A stretch of 5,569 nt of DNA from Planctomycetaceae bacterium (GTDB lineage Bacteria; Planctomycetota; Planctomycetia; Pirellulales; Thermoguttaceae): positions 1-5,569 of the forward strand of contig JAITBS010000078.1 in NCBI GenBank assembly GCA_031283515.1. The letters are read 5' to 3'. Positions 1 to 5,553 of the stretch are shown here, piece by piece. Every line of letters begins with the position of its first letter. The stretch's first letter is position 1. Position numbers and translations under genes: made by a program. Below the pieces are notes generated by a model, which was not told the DNA's origin, made no database searches, and saw only the letters and a program-made list of their open reading frames with translations.

Positions 1-82
1 TCATACTGATTCAAACTCTTTTCGTTTGTATTGTGTTTTTTTATCGTTCGTATTCTCAAAAAAATAAAATCGATAGTTGCGA

Positions 83-703
83 TTAACGTCCGCCCTTGAA
101 GAAATTTTTAAGCAAATTCGCTGCCGCATCACGACTACTGGGCGCATCTGTTTTTTTGAGATTTTCGGAATCTTCTTTCGGATTCTTTGCCGGTTCCTCA
201 GGTACCTGACTCTGTAACTGTGCCAGTAAATTTGAAGCGTCAACCGTTTTAGTTTCCTGATCTTGTTCACTTTCTCCAGCAGACAAAAGCCAATCTGCAA
301 TTTCCGCTTCTTTTTCATCCGGTTTGATTGTGGTCGATTGGATTTCGACTGTTCGTGTAACCGCCTCACTAATTGATTCGACTTTTGGTTTTTTCTGTCC
401 TTTGAGGTCTATTGCCAAATGAACAAAAAATTCCAACGGTCCAATATTCAATTTATCACCGTTCTTGAGTTCGTGTTCCATCGAAACACGCTCTCCATTC
501 AAATAAACACCGTTTTTACTGCCAAGATCCCGAATGGCAACATAACCATCTTCGGAAATAACAGCACAATGGTATCGGCTAATTAATTCACTACGCGGTT
601 TGAGATGACAGTCGTCCGCACGACCAATAATAAATTTAGGTCCTGTTACCGGTATAACTTGCCCTGCTTTGCTCCCGCTGGCAACAACTAATTGAACATC
701 CAT
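83..703 (-). CDS. FHA-domain protein with acidic linker and C-terminal helix
   Basis: This 206-residue protein has a forkhead-associated (FHA) domain at about residues 4-95. FHA domains bind phosphothreonine peptides, usually within Ser/Thr kinase signalling. The usual binding-site residues are visible: G27-R28 after the FIIGR strand, S42-R43-Y44-H45, and N64-G65 in the LGSKNG turn. The GR, SxxH and NG signature is therefore complete and binding should be intact. Residues 96-185 form a charged linker rich in Glu, Lys and Gln, probably disordered. The last 17 residues (SRDAAANLLKNFFKGGR) look like a short basic amphipathic helix. There is no signal peptide or membrane segment, so it is likely cytoplasmic. 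The ATG at 703 follows an AGGG about seven bases upstream on the minus strand and keeps the first FHA strand (VQLVVASG). It lies 37 bases downstream of a small open frame on the same strand, probably in one operon. The partner is unknown: no kinase or phosphatase gene is in the window. Confidence 0.93.
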   Translation of the reverse strand: MDVQLVVASGSKAGQVIPVTGPKFIIGRADDCHLKPRSELISRYHCAVISEDGYVAIRDLGSKNGVYLNGERVSMEHELKNGDKLNIGPLEFFVHLAIDLKGQKKPKVESISEAVTRTVEIQSTTIKPDEKEAEIADWLLSAGESEQDQETKTVDASNLLAQLQSQVPEEPAKNPKEDSENLKKTDAPSSRDAAANLLKNFFKGGR

Positions 704-740
704 CGTTTCACCCTACTTTTGTTGGATCGGTTTTCAAAAT

Positions 741-863
741 TCATTCAGAAGAACAATCATCTACAACTGTAGAAATTTTATTGTCCTTGACTTCACACAT
801 ATCAAAATAAGTCCGGTTAAAAAATTTGGTTGTTGCACCTGTTACCAAATAAAAGTCTGACAT
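741..863 (-). CDS. Possible small protein of 40 residues upstream of the FHA gene
   Basis: An open frame on the minus strand runs from ATG at 863 to TGA at 741 and encodes 40 residues, beginning MSDFYLVTGATTKFF and ending STVVDDCSSE. I do not recognise a family. The composition is protein-like: mixed hydrophobic, aromatic and charged residues, two cysteines (C23 and C37), and none of the Lys/Asn/Ile runs expected from random AT-rich sequence. There is no signal peptide or membrane helix. A purine-rich AAGAGA lies roughly ten bases before the ATG, and a sigma70-like promoter (925 down to 897) sits immediately upstream, with no other convincing frame between promoter and FHA gene. It ends 37 bases before the FHA start, which suggests translation from one transcript. 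It could be a real small protein, a leader peptide or chance. No homologue comparison was possible, so confidence is moderate. Confidence 0.42.
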   Translation of the reverse strand: MSDFYLVTGATTKFFNRTYFDMCEVKDNKISTVVDDCSSE

Positions 864-896
864 CGGATGAATATCTCTTATAAATATTCTAAAAAA

Positions 897-925
897 TTGA
901 TACTGCCTTGACCCGAATATGTCAA
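897..925 (-). promoter_or_regulatory. Sigma70-like promoter for the small-ORF/FHA unit
   Basis: On the minus strand a perfect -35 box TTGACA (925-920) is followed by a 17-base spacer and a -10 box TATCAA (902-897; four of six consensus bases). Transcription would start near 890, about 27 bases before the ATG at 863. A second TATAAG lies further downstream at about 884-879 but has no matching -35. The match is by eye, and AT-rich DNA produces such boxes by chance. The ideal spacing and the position just upstream of an open frame support it. Confidence 0.45.
908..925. promoter_or_regulatory. TTGAC-N8-GTCAA dyad overlapping the -35 box
   Basis: The plus strand reads TTGACCCGAATATGTCAA, a perfect five-base inverted repeat with an eight-base centre. 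One arm is the -35 hexamer of the minus-strand promoter. A dimeric regulator binding here would block or modulate polymerase at that promoter. The sequence also gives a TTGACC on the plus strand, but no good plus-strand -10 follows, so it is more likely an operator than a divergent promoter. Five-base arms can arise by chance. Confidence 0.25.
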
Positions 926-1240
926 TATTACATAAAAATTTTAATAAAATAATATCGAAAATACTATCGGATCAGGAATGATCTTGACAATAATAAAAAA
1001 ATTTCCAACGATACTGTTATTAAATTTTCAAATATCGAATTGTGTGAATCATCCTGATCTTTTGCAAGATTGTACCCGATGTTGTTATCGAATGCAAAGG
1101 TTGGTCTCCAAAAACACACAAAAAAACAATAATGGCAAAGTAAAATATCAATTTTGCCGATAAAATCTGTCTAACTTGCCAACCAGCCGCTGAATACTAG
1201 GGAAAATATGGCGCATTTTTAATAAAGAGAAAAAAACCGA
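926..1240. other. AT-rich intergenic stretch without a convincing gene
   Basis: I see no supportable gene here. Two small perfect stem-loops are present: GATCA-GGAA-TGATC at 970-983 and ATCTT-TTGC-AAGAT at 1057-1070, neither followed by a T run as a terminator would be. A plus-strand frame at 978-1163 and a start-less minus-strand frame across the same area look like chance open frames in AT-rich DNA. The stretch separates the divergent FHA and DUF1559 transcription units and may carry upstream regulatory sites. Confidence 0.5.
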
Positions 1241-1269
1241 TTGACAATTTAGAAGTTTTCGGATAAACT
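1241..1269 (+). promoter_or_regulatory. Sigma70-like promoter for the DUF1559/lipoprotein unit
   Basis: A perfect -35 hexamer TTGACA (1241-1246) is followed by a 17-base spacer and TAAACT (1264-1269; four of six matches to TATAAT). Transcription would start near 1276, giving a leader of about 93 bases before the ATG at 1369. It is the best plus-strand promoter match upstream of the DUF1559 reading frames and supports the ATG at 1369, not the internal GTG at 1592, as the true start of translation. Confidence 0.55.
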
Positions 1270-1356
1270 GTGAAAATAATTCAATCGTGATACGTTTTTT
1301 TACCGTTTGTATGGCGGCAAGCGAATCGCGGTTATTTTAAGGAAACCCAGTAAAAT

Positions 1357-1362
1357 AAGGAG
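1357..1362 (+). promoter_or_regulatory. Strong Shine-Dalgarno sequence that decides the ATG at 1369
   Basis: AAGGAG lies six bases upstream of ATG 1369, close to ideal spacing. The other plus-strand genes in the window (ATG at 2697 and at 3304) have no comparable site, so this one stands out. It marks 1369 as a real initiation site even though the frame it opens closes after 36 codons in the sequence as given. Confidence 0.75.
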
Positions 1363-1368
1363 TCTACA

Positions 1369-1479
1369 ATGGAAAATTTCATGAGATGTTTCGTTGTGTT
1401 TTTTGGGACTTTTTTGGCAAAAATCCCGCTGTTAAAATGGGCAAACCAGGAAAAGCAGGGGGGGGGGGGCACTCTGTAA
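1369..1479 (+). CDS. 36-codon leader frame ending just after the G12 tract; detached N-terminus of the DUF1559 protein
   Basis: From ATG 1369 the frame encodes 36 residues: MENFM, then a hydrophobic stretch at residues 7-22 (CFVVFFGTFLAKIPLL), a polar KWANQEKQ, four glycines from the G tract, T, L and a TAA at 1477-1479. It has the strongest ribosome binding site of the window and a promoter upstream. The hydrophobic segment resembles an export or membrane signal. As given, it is out of frame with the DUF1559 domain by one base. Removing one G from the tract (or adding two) continues this frame through a linker of about 33 residues into GFTLVELL, giving one protein of about 430 residues. With 13 G the product would instead stop at TAA 1533-1535 after about 55 residues. 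It is therefore best read as the beginning of the DUF1559 gene in an 'off' or mis-sequenced state; an independent leader peptide is the alternative. Confidence 0.6.
   Translation: MENFMRCFVVFFGTFLAKIPLLKWANQEKQGGGGTL
1458..1469 (+). repeat. Homopolymeric tract of 12 G at a reading-frame junction
   Basis: Twelve consecutive G occur in a sequence otherwise poor in G runs. Tracts of this length slip readily during replication, and in other bacteria poly-G tracts inside coding sequences switch surface proteins on and off. Here the tract lies exactly where the frame opened by the well-supported ATG must shift to join the DUF1559 frame. A count of 11 or 14 joins them; 12 or 13 gives early stops at 1479 or 1535. 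Homopolymer miscounting in sequencing or assembly is the main alternative explanation. Confidence 0.9.
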
Positions 1480-1500
1480 TGGAAAATGGAGAACGGATAA

Positions 1501-1520
1501 TGGAACGTGTTCGCGTTCTA
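1501..1520 (+). repeat. Short hairpin between the G tract and the prepilin motif
   Basis: TGGAACG (1501-1507) pairs with CGTTCTA (1514-1520), leaving a six-base loop TGTTCG. That is seven pairs including one G-U. It lies about 31 bases downstream of the G tract, inside the linker that joins the leader frame to the conserved domain. No T run follows, so it is not a terminator. It could influence slippage or translation, or be incidental. Confidence 0.35.
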
Positions 1521-1591
1521 AACTCTTTCCTGTAAACTTCTTACAACTTCTTCGCTCTTCTCCATTCGGCTTTACGTTAGTCGAACTTCTT

Positions 1592-2662
1592 GTGGTGATT
1601 GCGATTATCGGCGTGTTAATTGCTCTTCTGTTGCCGGCAGTGCAAGCAGCACGCGAAGCTGCAAGACGAATGCAATGCTCGAATAACTTCAAACAGCATG
1701 TCATCGCTTTGCACAATTACCACGACACTCAAGACGGTCTTCCGGCTGCCCACGCTTGGTTAAGCCCCTATAAAGTAAGTGCAACTGCAACTGAAAACGA
1801 TCAAATGGAGAATGAATATTGGGGACCCTCATTCTTCATTCTGCCCTTTATGGAACAGACACAACTTTATGAAAATGCTGTTAATGAAGTAAAAAATTAC
1901 GGTTCTTTTGTAGCACAATACAATGTTCAATCTTTATGGAATATTGTCATTCCTAGTGTCTGTTGTCCTTCTGATAGTGAAGTCAAAAAACCTGCATATA
2001 CGGCATCGCCTACTGCCCGATGTAGCATTGTATCGTGTCGAGGTGATGTTTATGCACGAGTCGATTTTTATAATAACGCGACTGCACTGGCATCGAATGA
2101 ATATAAAGGAGCTCAAAATCGTGGTGTCTTTGGTTTGTTTAAGTTTAAATCTTTTGCTTCTGTTGTTGATGGAACTTCCAATACGGTGGTATTTAGCGAA
2201 ACGGTTGTATCCACCGCCGCAGATGATCGAACAGTCAAAAGCGGTGTTTTGGCAACTTATCCTGCCGGCGGAATGGCTTCTGCTTATGGTGCTTCTTGTT
2301 TTGCTCAACAAAACGGAAACGAATTATTACAGCCTTCCGGCAGTGTATTTAACGCTTCGTATCGTGGTTTACGTTTAGGTTACGGACGTATTGCTATAAG
2401 TGGTTTTGCAACGGTTCTTCCGCCCAATTCACCTTCTTGTACACCAACAGATCATAATGCCGGTTGGTCACTTTACACCGCGACAAGTTACCACACTGGC
2501 GGCGTGAATGCGGGATTATTGGATGGTTCAGTGCGGTTTATCTCCAACACCATCAATACCGGAACACTAACAAATCCGCAACAATTAACCGGTCCAAGTC
2601 CTTATGGAGTCTGGGGTGCCTACGGAACAGTTGACGGCGGCGAAAGTCAAACGTTAAATTAA
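1592..2662 (+). CDS. DUF1559 (SBP_bac_10) prepilin-like protein; true N-terminus lies upstream across the G tract
   Basis: The given bounds are the longest frame with a permitted start (GTG 1592), 356 residues, but that GTG is inside the conserved motif. The same frame upstream, from codon 1568, reads GFTLVELL, the type IV prepilin cleavage signal and start of the membrane helix (Gly before Phe+1, Glu+5), and stays open back to a stop at 1433 with no ATG, GTG or TTG. The helix continues VVIAIIGVLIALLLP and then AVQAAREAARRMQCSNN, the DUF1559 hallmark. Further family motifs, numbered from GTG, are C125-P-S-D128, D193-G-T-S-N-T198 and H301 with D311-G312, the H-X9-DG motif of prepilin-type processing-associated proteins. 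The beta-rich body between them is intact, with no internal stop. The protein is probably cleaved by a prepilin peptidase and displayed on or outside the membrane; its function is unknown. A lipoprotein gene follows after 34 bases. Restored with 11 G, the protein would have 430 residues and a 67-residue leader ending at Gly67, unusually long for a prepilin. Confidence 0.9.
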   Translation: MVIAIIGVLIALLLPAVQAAREAARRMQCSNNFKQHVIALHNYHDTQDGLPAAHAWLSPYKVSATATENDQMENEYWGPSFFILPFMEQTQLYENAVNEVKNYGSFVAQYNVQSLWNIVIPSVCCPSDSEVKKPAYTASPTARCSIVSCRGDVYARVDFYNNATALASNEYKGAQNRGVFGLFKFKSFASVVDGTSNTVVFSETVVSTAADDRTVKSGVLATYPAGGMASAYGASCFAQQNGNELLQPSGSVFNASYRGLRLGYGRIAISGFATVLPPNSPSCTPTDHNAGWSLYTATSYHTGGVNAGLLDGSVRFISNTINTGTLTNPQQLTGPSPYGVWGAYGTVDGGESQTLN

Positions 2663-2696
2663 ACTTAAACAACAAATTATTTTTAAACACATTATT

Positions 2697-3203
2697 ATGT
2701 TATACAAATCAATTTTATTCGGTTCTATTTTTTGCCTGATATTTGTTTTGAGTGGATGTGGTGATTCCTCCCGTCCCAAAGACCTGCCTGATCTTCAACC
2801 GTGTACATTAACAATTACACAAGATAATCAGGGATTGGCTGACGCTTCGGTAATGCTTTACGCAACTGATTCCGTTAGCACAAAATGGGTAATCGCCGGT
2901 AACACCGATGCCAATGGTAAAGTTATTCTCAAAACACACGGTAAATTTTCGGGTGTACCAATCGGAGAATATAAAATAGTTGTTACTAAAACAGAACAGG
3001 TTAAAAGCGGGCAACAACAATCCGCTAAAGAAATTGATACACCGACATTGCCTCAAAAGGTTGACGTTTATTACTTGATTAAACCCCAATACACCGATGT
3101 CTCAACAACTCCATTGACAATCAATATTAAAAATGGTAAAAATGTTCAGACATTCGATGTCGGCAAACCTATTCGTGAAAAAAGTAATATTATCGTTTTA
3201 TGA
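2697..3203 (+). CDS. Small lipoprotein, probable beta-sandwich (transthyretin-like) surface protein
   Basis: This 168-residue protein opens with a type II signal peptide: K4, a hydrophobic core SILFGSIFCLIFV, and the lipobox L18-S-G-C21, so Cys21 should be lipidated. The residue after Cys is Gly, not Asp, compatible with transfer to the outer membrane. The mature part is beta-rich. The segment TLTITQDNQGLADASVMLYA, later TDANGKVIL and then GEYKIVVTK, follows the pattern of carboxypeptidase-regulatory/transthyretin-like domains (residues about 36-100). A Gln/Lys-rich loop and a second strand-rich part (TPLTINIKNGKNVQTFDV) follow. I do not see catalytic motifs. It follows the DUF1559 gene after 34 bases without a terminator, so it is probably in the same transcript; DUF1559 proteins and small lipoproteins of this kind are often neighbours in planctomycetes, from memory. 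A joint role at the cell surface is inference. No clear Shine-Dalgarno sequence precedes ATG 2697, but the signal peptide fixes the start. Confidence 0.88.
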   Translation: MLYKSILFGSIFCLIFVLSGCGDSSRPKDLPDLQPCTLTITQDNQGLADASVMLYATDSVSTKWVIAGNTDANGKVILKTHGKFSGVPIGEYKIVVTKTEQVKSGQQQSAKEIDTPTLPQKVDVYYLIKPQYTDVSTTPLTINIKNGKNVQTFDVGKPIREKSNIIVL

Positions 3204-3227
3204 TTACTATAAATTACAGTAATTCAC

Positions 3228-3271
3228 AAGGTAGGCGATGTTTCATCGAAAGATCGCTTACCTTTAATTTT
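3228..3271 (+). terminator. Rho-independent-type terminator after the lipoprotein gene
   Basis: AAGGTAGGCGAT (3228-3239) pairs with ATCGCTTACCTT (3253-3264) over 12 positions, with one G-U pair. Beyond a G-G mismatch the stem continues with TTTC/GAAA (3241-3244 with 3248-3251) around a three-base loop. The stem is followed by TAATTTT, a broken T run. It lies 25 bases past the lipoprotein stop and ends the DUF1559-lipoprotein unit, so the downstream oxidoreductase probably has its own promoter or depends on read-through. A weaker inverted repeat (ATTACT 3203-3208 with AGTAAT 3218-3223) lies just before it. Confidence 0.72.
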
Positions 3272-3303
3272 ACCGTAAACAGAACAAACAGATTTTTATT
3301 TCT

Positions 3304-5553
3304 ATGAAACGATTAAATCATTTATTATTGTCTGTACTTATTTTGTTGCTGTTATTGCCGAACACTGTTTCAGCGCAAACATCTCAAACGTTGTTGATTG
3401 AAGCGGAACATTTCACCGATTACGGCGGTTGGGTTCACGATTCGCAGTTCATGGATCAAATGGGTTCGCCATTTCTCTTGGCTCATGGTCTCGGTGTGCC
3501 GGTCAAAGATGCCGTAACAGAATTAAAACTCGCTTCGGGAATTTACCGCGTTTGGGTTCGGACACGAGATTGGGTTGCCGTCTGGAAAGCATCGGGAACA
3601 CCGGGAAAATTTCAACTACTCGTCAATGATCAACCGCTTGAAACAACTTTCGGTACGGAAAATGCTGAATGGCATTGGCAATACGGCGGAATAACCGAAA
3701 TAACCAACTCCATAACAAAAATTGCATTACACGATTTGACCGGTTTTGAAGGACGATGTGACGCTGTTTTATTTTCCAATAACGAAAATTTTGTGCCTCC
3801 CAATGAACCCAAACCACTTGCCGAAATGCGGCGTCAATTACTGGGATTGCCGGAAACACCGGAATTTAAGGGCAATTTTGATCTTGTGGTTGTCGGCGGC
3901 GGTATTGCCGGAATTTGTTCCGCTGTTTCCGCCGCACGTCATGGTCTTAATGTTGCACTTATTCAAGATCGCCCCGTTCTCGGCGGAAACAACAGTAGCG
4001 AAGTCCGCGTTTGGTTGCAAGGAGCAAGAAATATTGCTCCGTACAAAAATATCGGTAATGTCGTTGCCGAATTAGAGCAACAACAATCCGCCCATTACGG
4101 ACCAACCAATACCGCTGATCTTTATGAAGATGAACGAAAAATCGCCCTCGTTAATGCAGAAAAAAATATCACGCTTTTCTTAGAACATCGTGTAAATAAT
4201 GTACTCAAAAATGGTCATCGGATTATTGGTGTTATTGCACAAAATACCCGAACCGGTCATGATTATCGGTTTGACGGTCAACTGTTTGCGGATTGTACCG
4301 GAGACGGTTGTCTCGGTTTTCTTGCCGGAGCAGATTACGAATTGACCGAAGAAGGACACATGGGACCCTGTAATTTATGGAATATCATTGATATCGGTAC
4401 AGAATCACCGTTTCCGCGTTGTTCCTGGACTCTCGATCTTTCGGAGAAACCGTTTCCGGGACGCCAAGAAAAAGACCCGCTCAAACTCGGCGGTTGGTAT
4501 TGGGAAAGCGGGTTTTACCATGACCCGATTGAAAAAGCCGAATATATTCGGGATTGGAATTTTCGTGCCGCTTATGGTGCGTGGGATGCATTGAAAAATA
4601 TCGACCGCGCTTTTTCAACTTCAAAATTAAATTGGATGGCACATATTGCCGGTAAACGGGAATCACGCCGATTGATGGGTGATGTGATTTTGTCGAAAGA
4701 AGATTTAATCAATGCCGTTCAGTACGAAGATGCAGCAGTTCCAACCGGTTGGCCCATCGACTTGCATTTACCGGAACAAAAATATCAGCAAGGATTTGAA
4801 GGCGATGAATTTATTTCCGTTGCGCATTATACGAAGTTTCCGGGACCGTATTGGATTCCTTACCGTTGTTTGTATTCGCGCAACATCGAAAACCTGTTTA
4901 TGGCAGGACGAGATATTAGTGTTACTCACGAAGGACTTGGTACTTCACGAGTGATGCGTACCGGCGGTTGTATGGGTGAAATCGTTGGTATGGCGGCATC
5001 GCTTTGCAAAAAATATGCGACAACTCCGCGCAGTGTTTATCAAGTTCACTTGACCGAGTTGAAATCACTCATGGAAAAAGGTGTTACACCATCGCCGAAA
5101 TTCGCTCCGCTAAAACCAAAACCATTAGAACCAATTGCCGGAAATTACGCAGGTAATGCAATTGTAACCGTTTCGAGTAACACCGAACATGCAAAAAAAT
5201 TGAATGACAACGATCTTGATTTGAGTTCCAATGAATCGCGTTGGATAAGCGGTAAAGCAGATCGGCATGAAATTGTGTTTGAATGGAATGAACCGATTAC
5301 AGTTAATTCCGTACGAATTATCAGCGGTTATACAACAAACGGTTCGATTATTGCACCGATTTCAGATTTCCGACTGCAGGACAAACGAAACGGTGAATGG
5401 ATTGACATTCTGCGGAGCGATGTTTCCGGTAACAATAAAATTGATTATCGAAAACAATTTCCAGAAACAGCAACACAATCACTTCGGCTTGTAATTACAG
5501 GAACTCGCGACAATATCGCCCGAATCTGGGAAATCGAATTTTATAAACATTAA
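3304..5553 (+). CDS. Secreted FAD-dependent oxidoreductase ('xanthan lyase-related' type) with carbohydrate-binding-like modules
   Basis: This 749-residue protein begins with a Sec signal peptide (K2-R3, a Leu-rich core at 7-18, likely cleavage after VSA at 24). Residues about 30-160 form a beta-rich module (IEAEHFTDYGGW, YRVWVRTRDW, DAVLFSNN) of the kind found in front of this enzyme class. The FAD_oxidored core spans about 190-575. It has a Rossmann dinucleotide-binding loop G198-G-G-I-A-G203 after VVV, L226-G-G-N-N-S-S-E233, D330-C-T-G-D-G335, G450-K-R-E-S-R-R-L, and the second FAD contact N530-L-F-M-A-G-R-D537 followed by HEGLGTSRVMRTGG. All the expected binding motifs are present. Residues about 615-749 look like a discoidin (F5/8 type C) fold ending RIWEIEFYKH. 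'Xanthan lyase' is a historical label for such proteins; the motifs indicate a flavoprotein redox enzyme, not a polysaccharide lyase. It likely acts on a sugar or glycoconjugate outside the cytoplasm; the substrate is unknown. There is no clear Shine-Dalgarno sequence; the signal peptide fixes the start. A terminator precedes it, so it is probably a separate unit. Confidence 0.92.
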   Translation: MKRLNHLLLSVLILLLLLPNTVSAQTSQTLLIEAEHFTDYGGWVHDSQFMDQMGSPFLLAHGLGVPVKDAVTELKLASGIYRVWVRTRDWVAVWKASGTPGKFQLLVNDQPLETTFGTENAEWHWQYGGITEITNSITKIALHDLTGFEGRCDAVLFSNNENFVPPNEPKPLAEMRRQLLGLPETPEFKGNFDLVVVGGGIAGICSAVSAARHGLNVALIQDRPVLGGNNSSEVRVWLQGARNIAPYKNIGNVVAELEQQQSAHYGPTNTADLYEDERKIALVNAEKNITLFLEHRVNNVLKNGHRIIGVIAQNTRTGHDYRFDGQLFADCTGDGCLGFLAGADYELTEEGHMGPCNLWNIIDIGTESPFPRCSWTLDLSEKPFPGRQEKDPLKLGGWYWESGFYHDPIEKAEYIRDWNFRAAYGAWDALKNIDRAFSTSKLNWMAHIAGKRESRRLMGDVILSKEDLINAVQYEDAAVPTGWPIDLHLPEQKYQQGFEGDEFISVAHYTKFPGPYWIPYRCLYSRNIENLFMAGRDISVTHEGLGTSRVMRTGGCMGEIVGMAASLCKKYATTPRSVYQVHLTELKSLMEKGVTPSPKFAPLKPKPLEPIAGNYAGNAIVTVSSNTEHAKKLNDNDLDLSSNESRWISGKADRHEIVFEWNEPITVNSVRIISGYTTNGSIIAPISDFRLQDKRNGEWIDILRSDVSGNNKIDYRKQFPETATQSLRLVITGTRDNIARIWEIEFYKH

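Noticed and set aside
1..82. Possible terminator downstream of the FHA gene on the minus strand
   Set aside because: T-rich runs are present but the only stem is four base pairs (ATCG/CGAT); not enough for a terminator call.
1..369. Minus-strand open frame of 122 codons overlapping the FHA gene
   Set aside because: It lies in another frame of the FHA coding region, is extremely Lys/Arg-rich with no recognisable motif, and the FHA frame has complete domain signatures.
984..1015. TTGACA at 984-989 as a further plus-strand promoter
   Set aside because: No acceptable -10 box at 16-18 bases; the nearest candidate (GATACT) is at a spacing of 20 and no gene follows closely.
970..1070. Two small perfect stem-loops as terminators or an RNA gene
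   Set aside because: Five-base-pair stems without a T run; such hairpins are frequent by chance in AT-rich DNA.
978..1163. Plus-strand open frame of 61 codons
   Set aside because: No usable ribosome binding site spacing, low-complexity tail (KNTQKNNNGK), no recognisable domain; consistent with chance in AT-rich intergenic DNA.
1432..1716. Minus-strand open frame of 94 codons across the G tract
   Set aside because: It is antisense to the leader and the conserved DUF1559 N-terminus; its Pro/Leu-rich tail is only the complement of the G run.
1934..2378. Open frames on both strands inside the DUF1559 gene
   Set aside because: Shadows of the DUF1559 frame, which carries the family motifs through this whole region.
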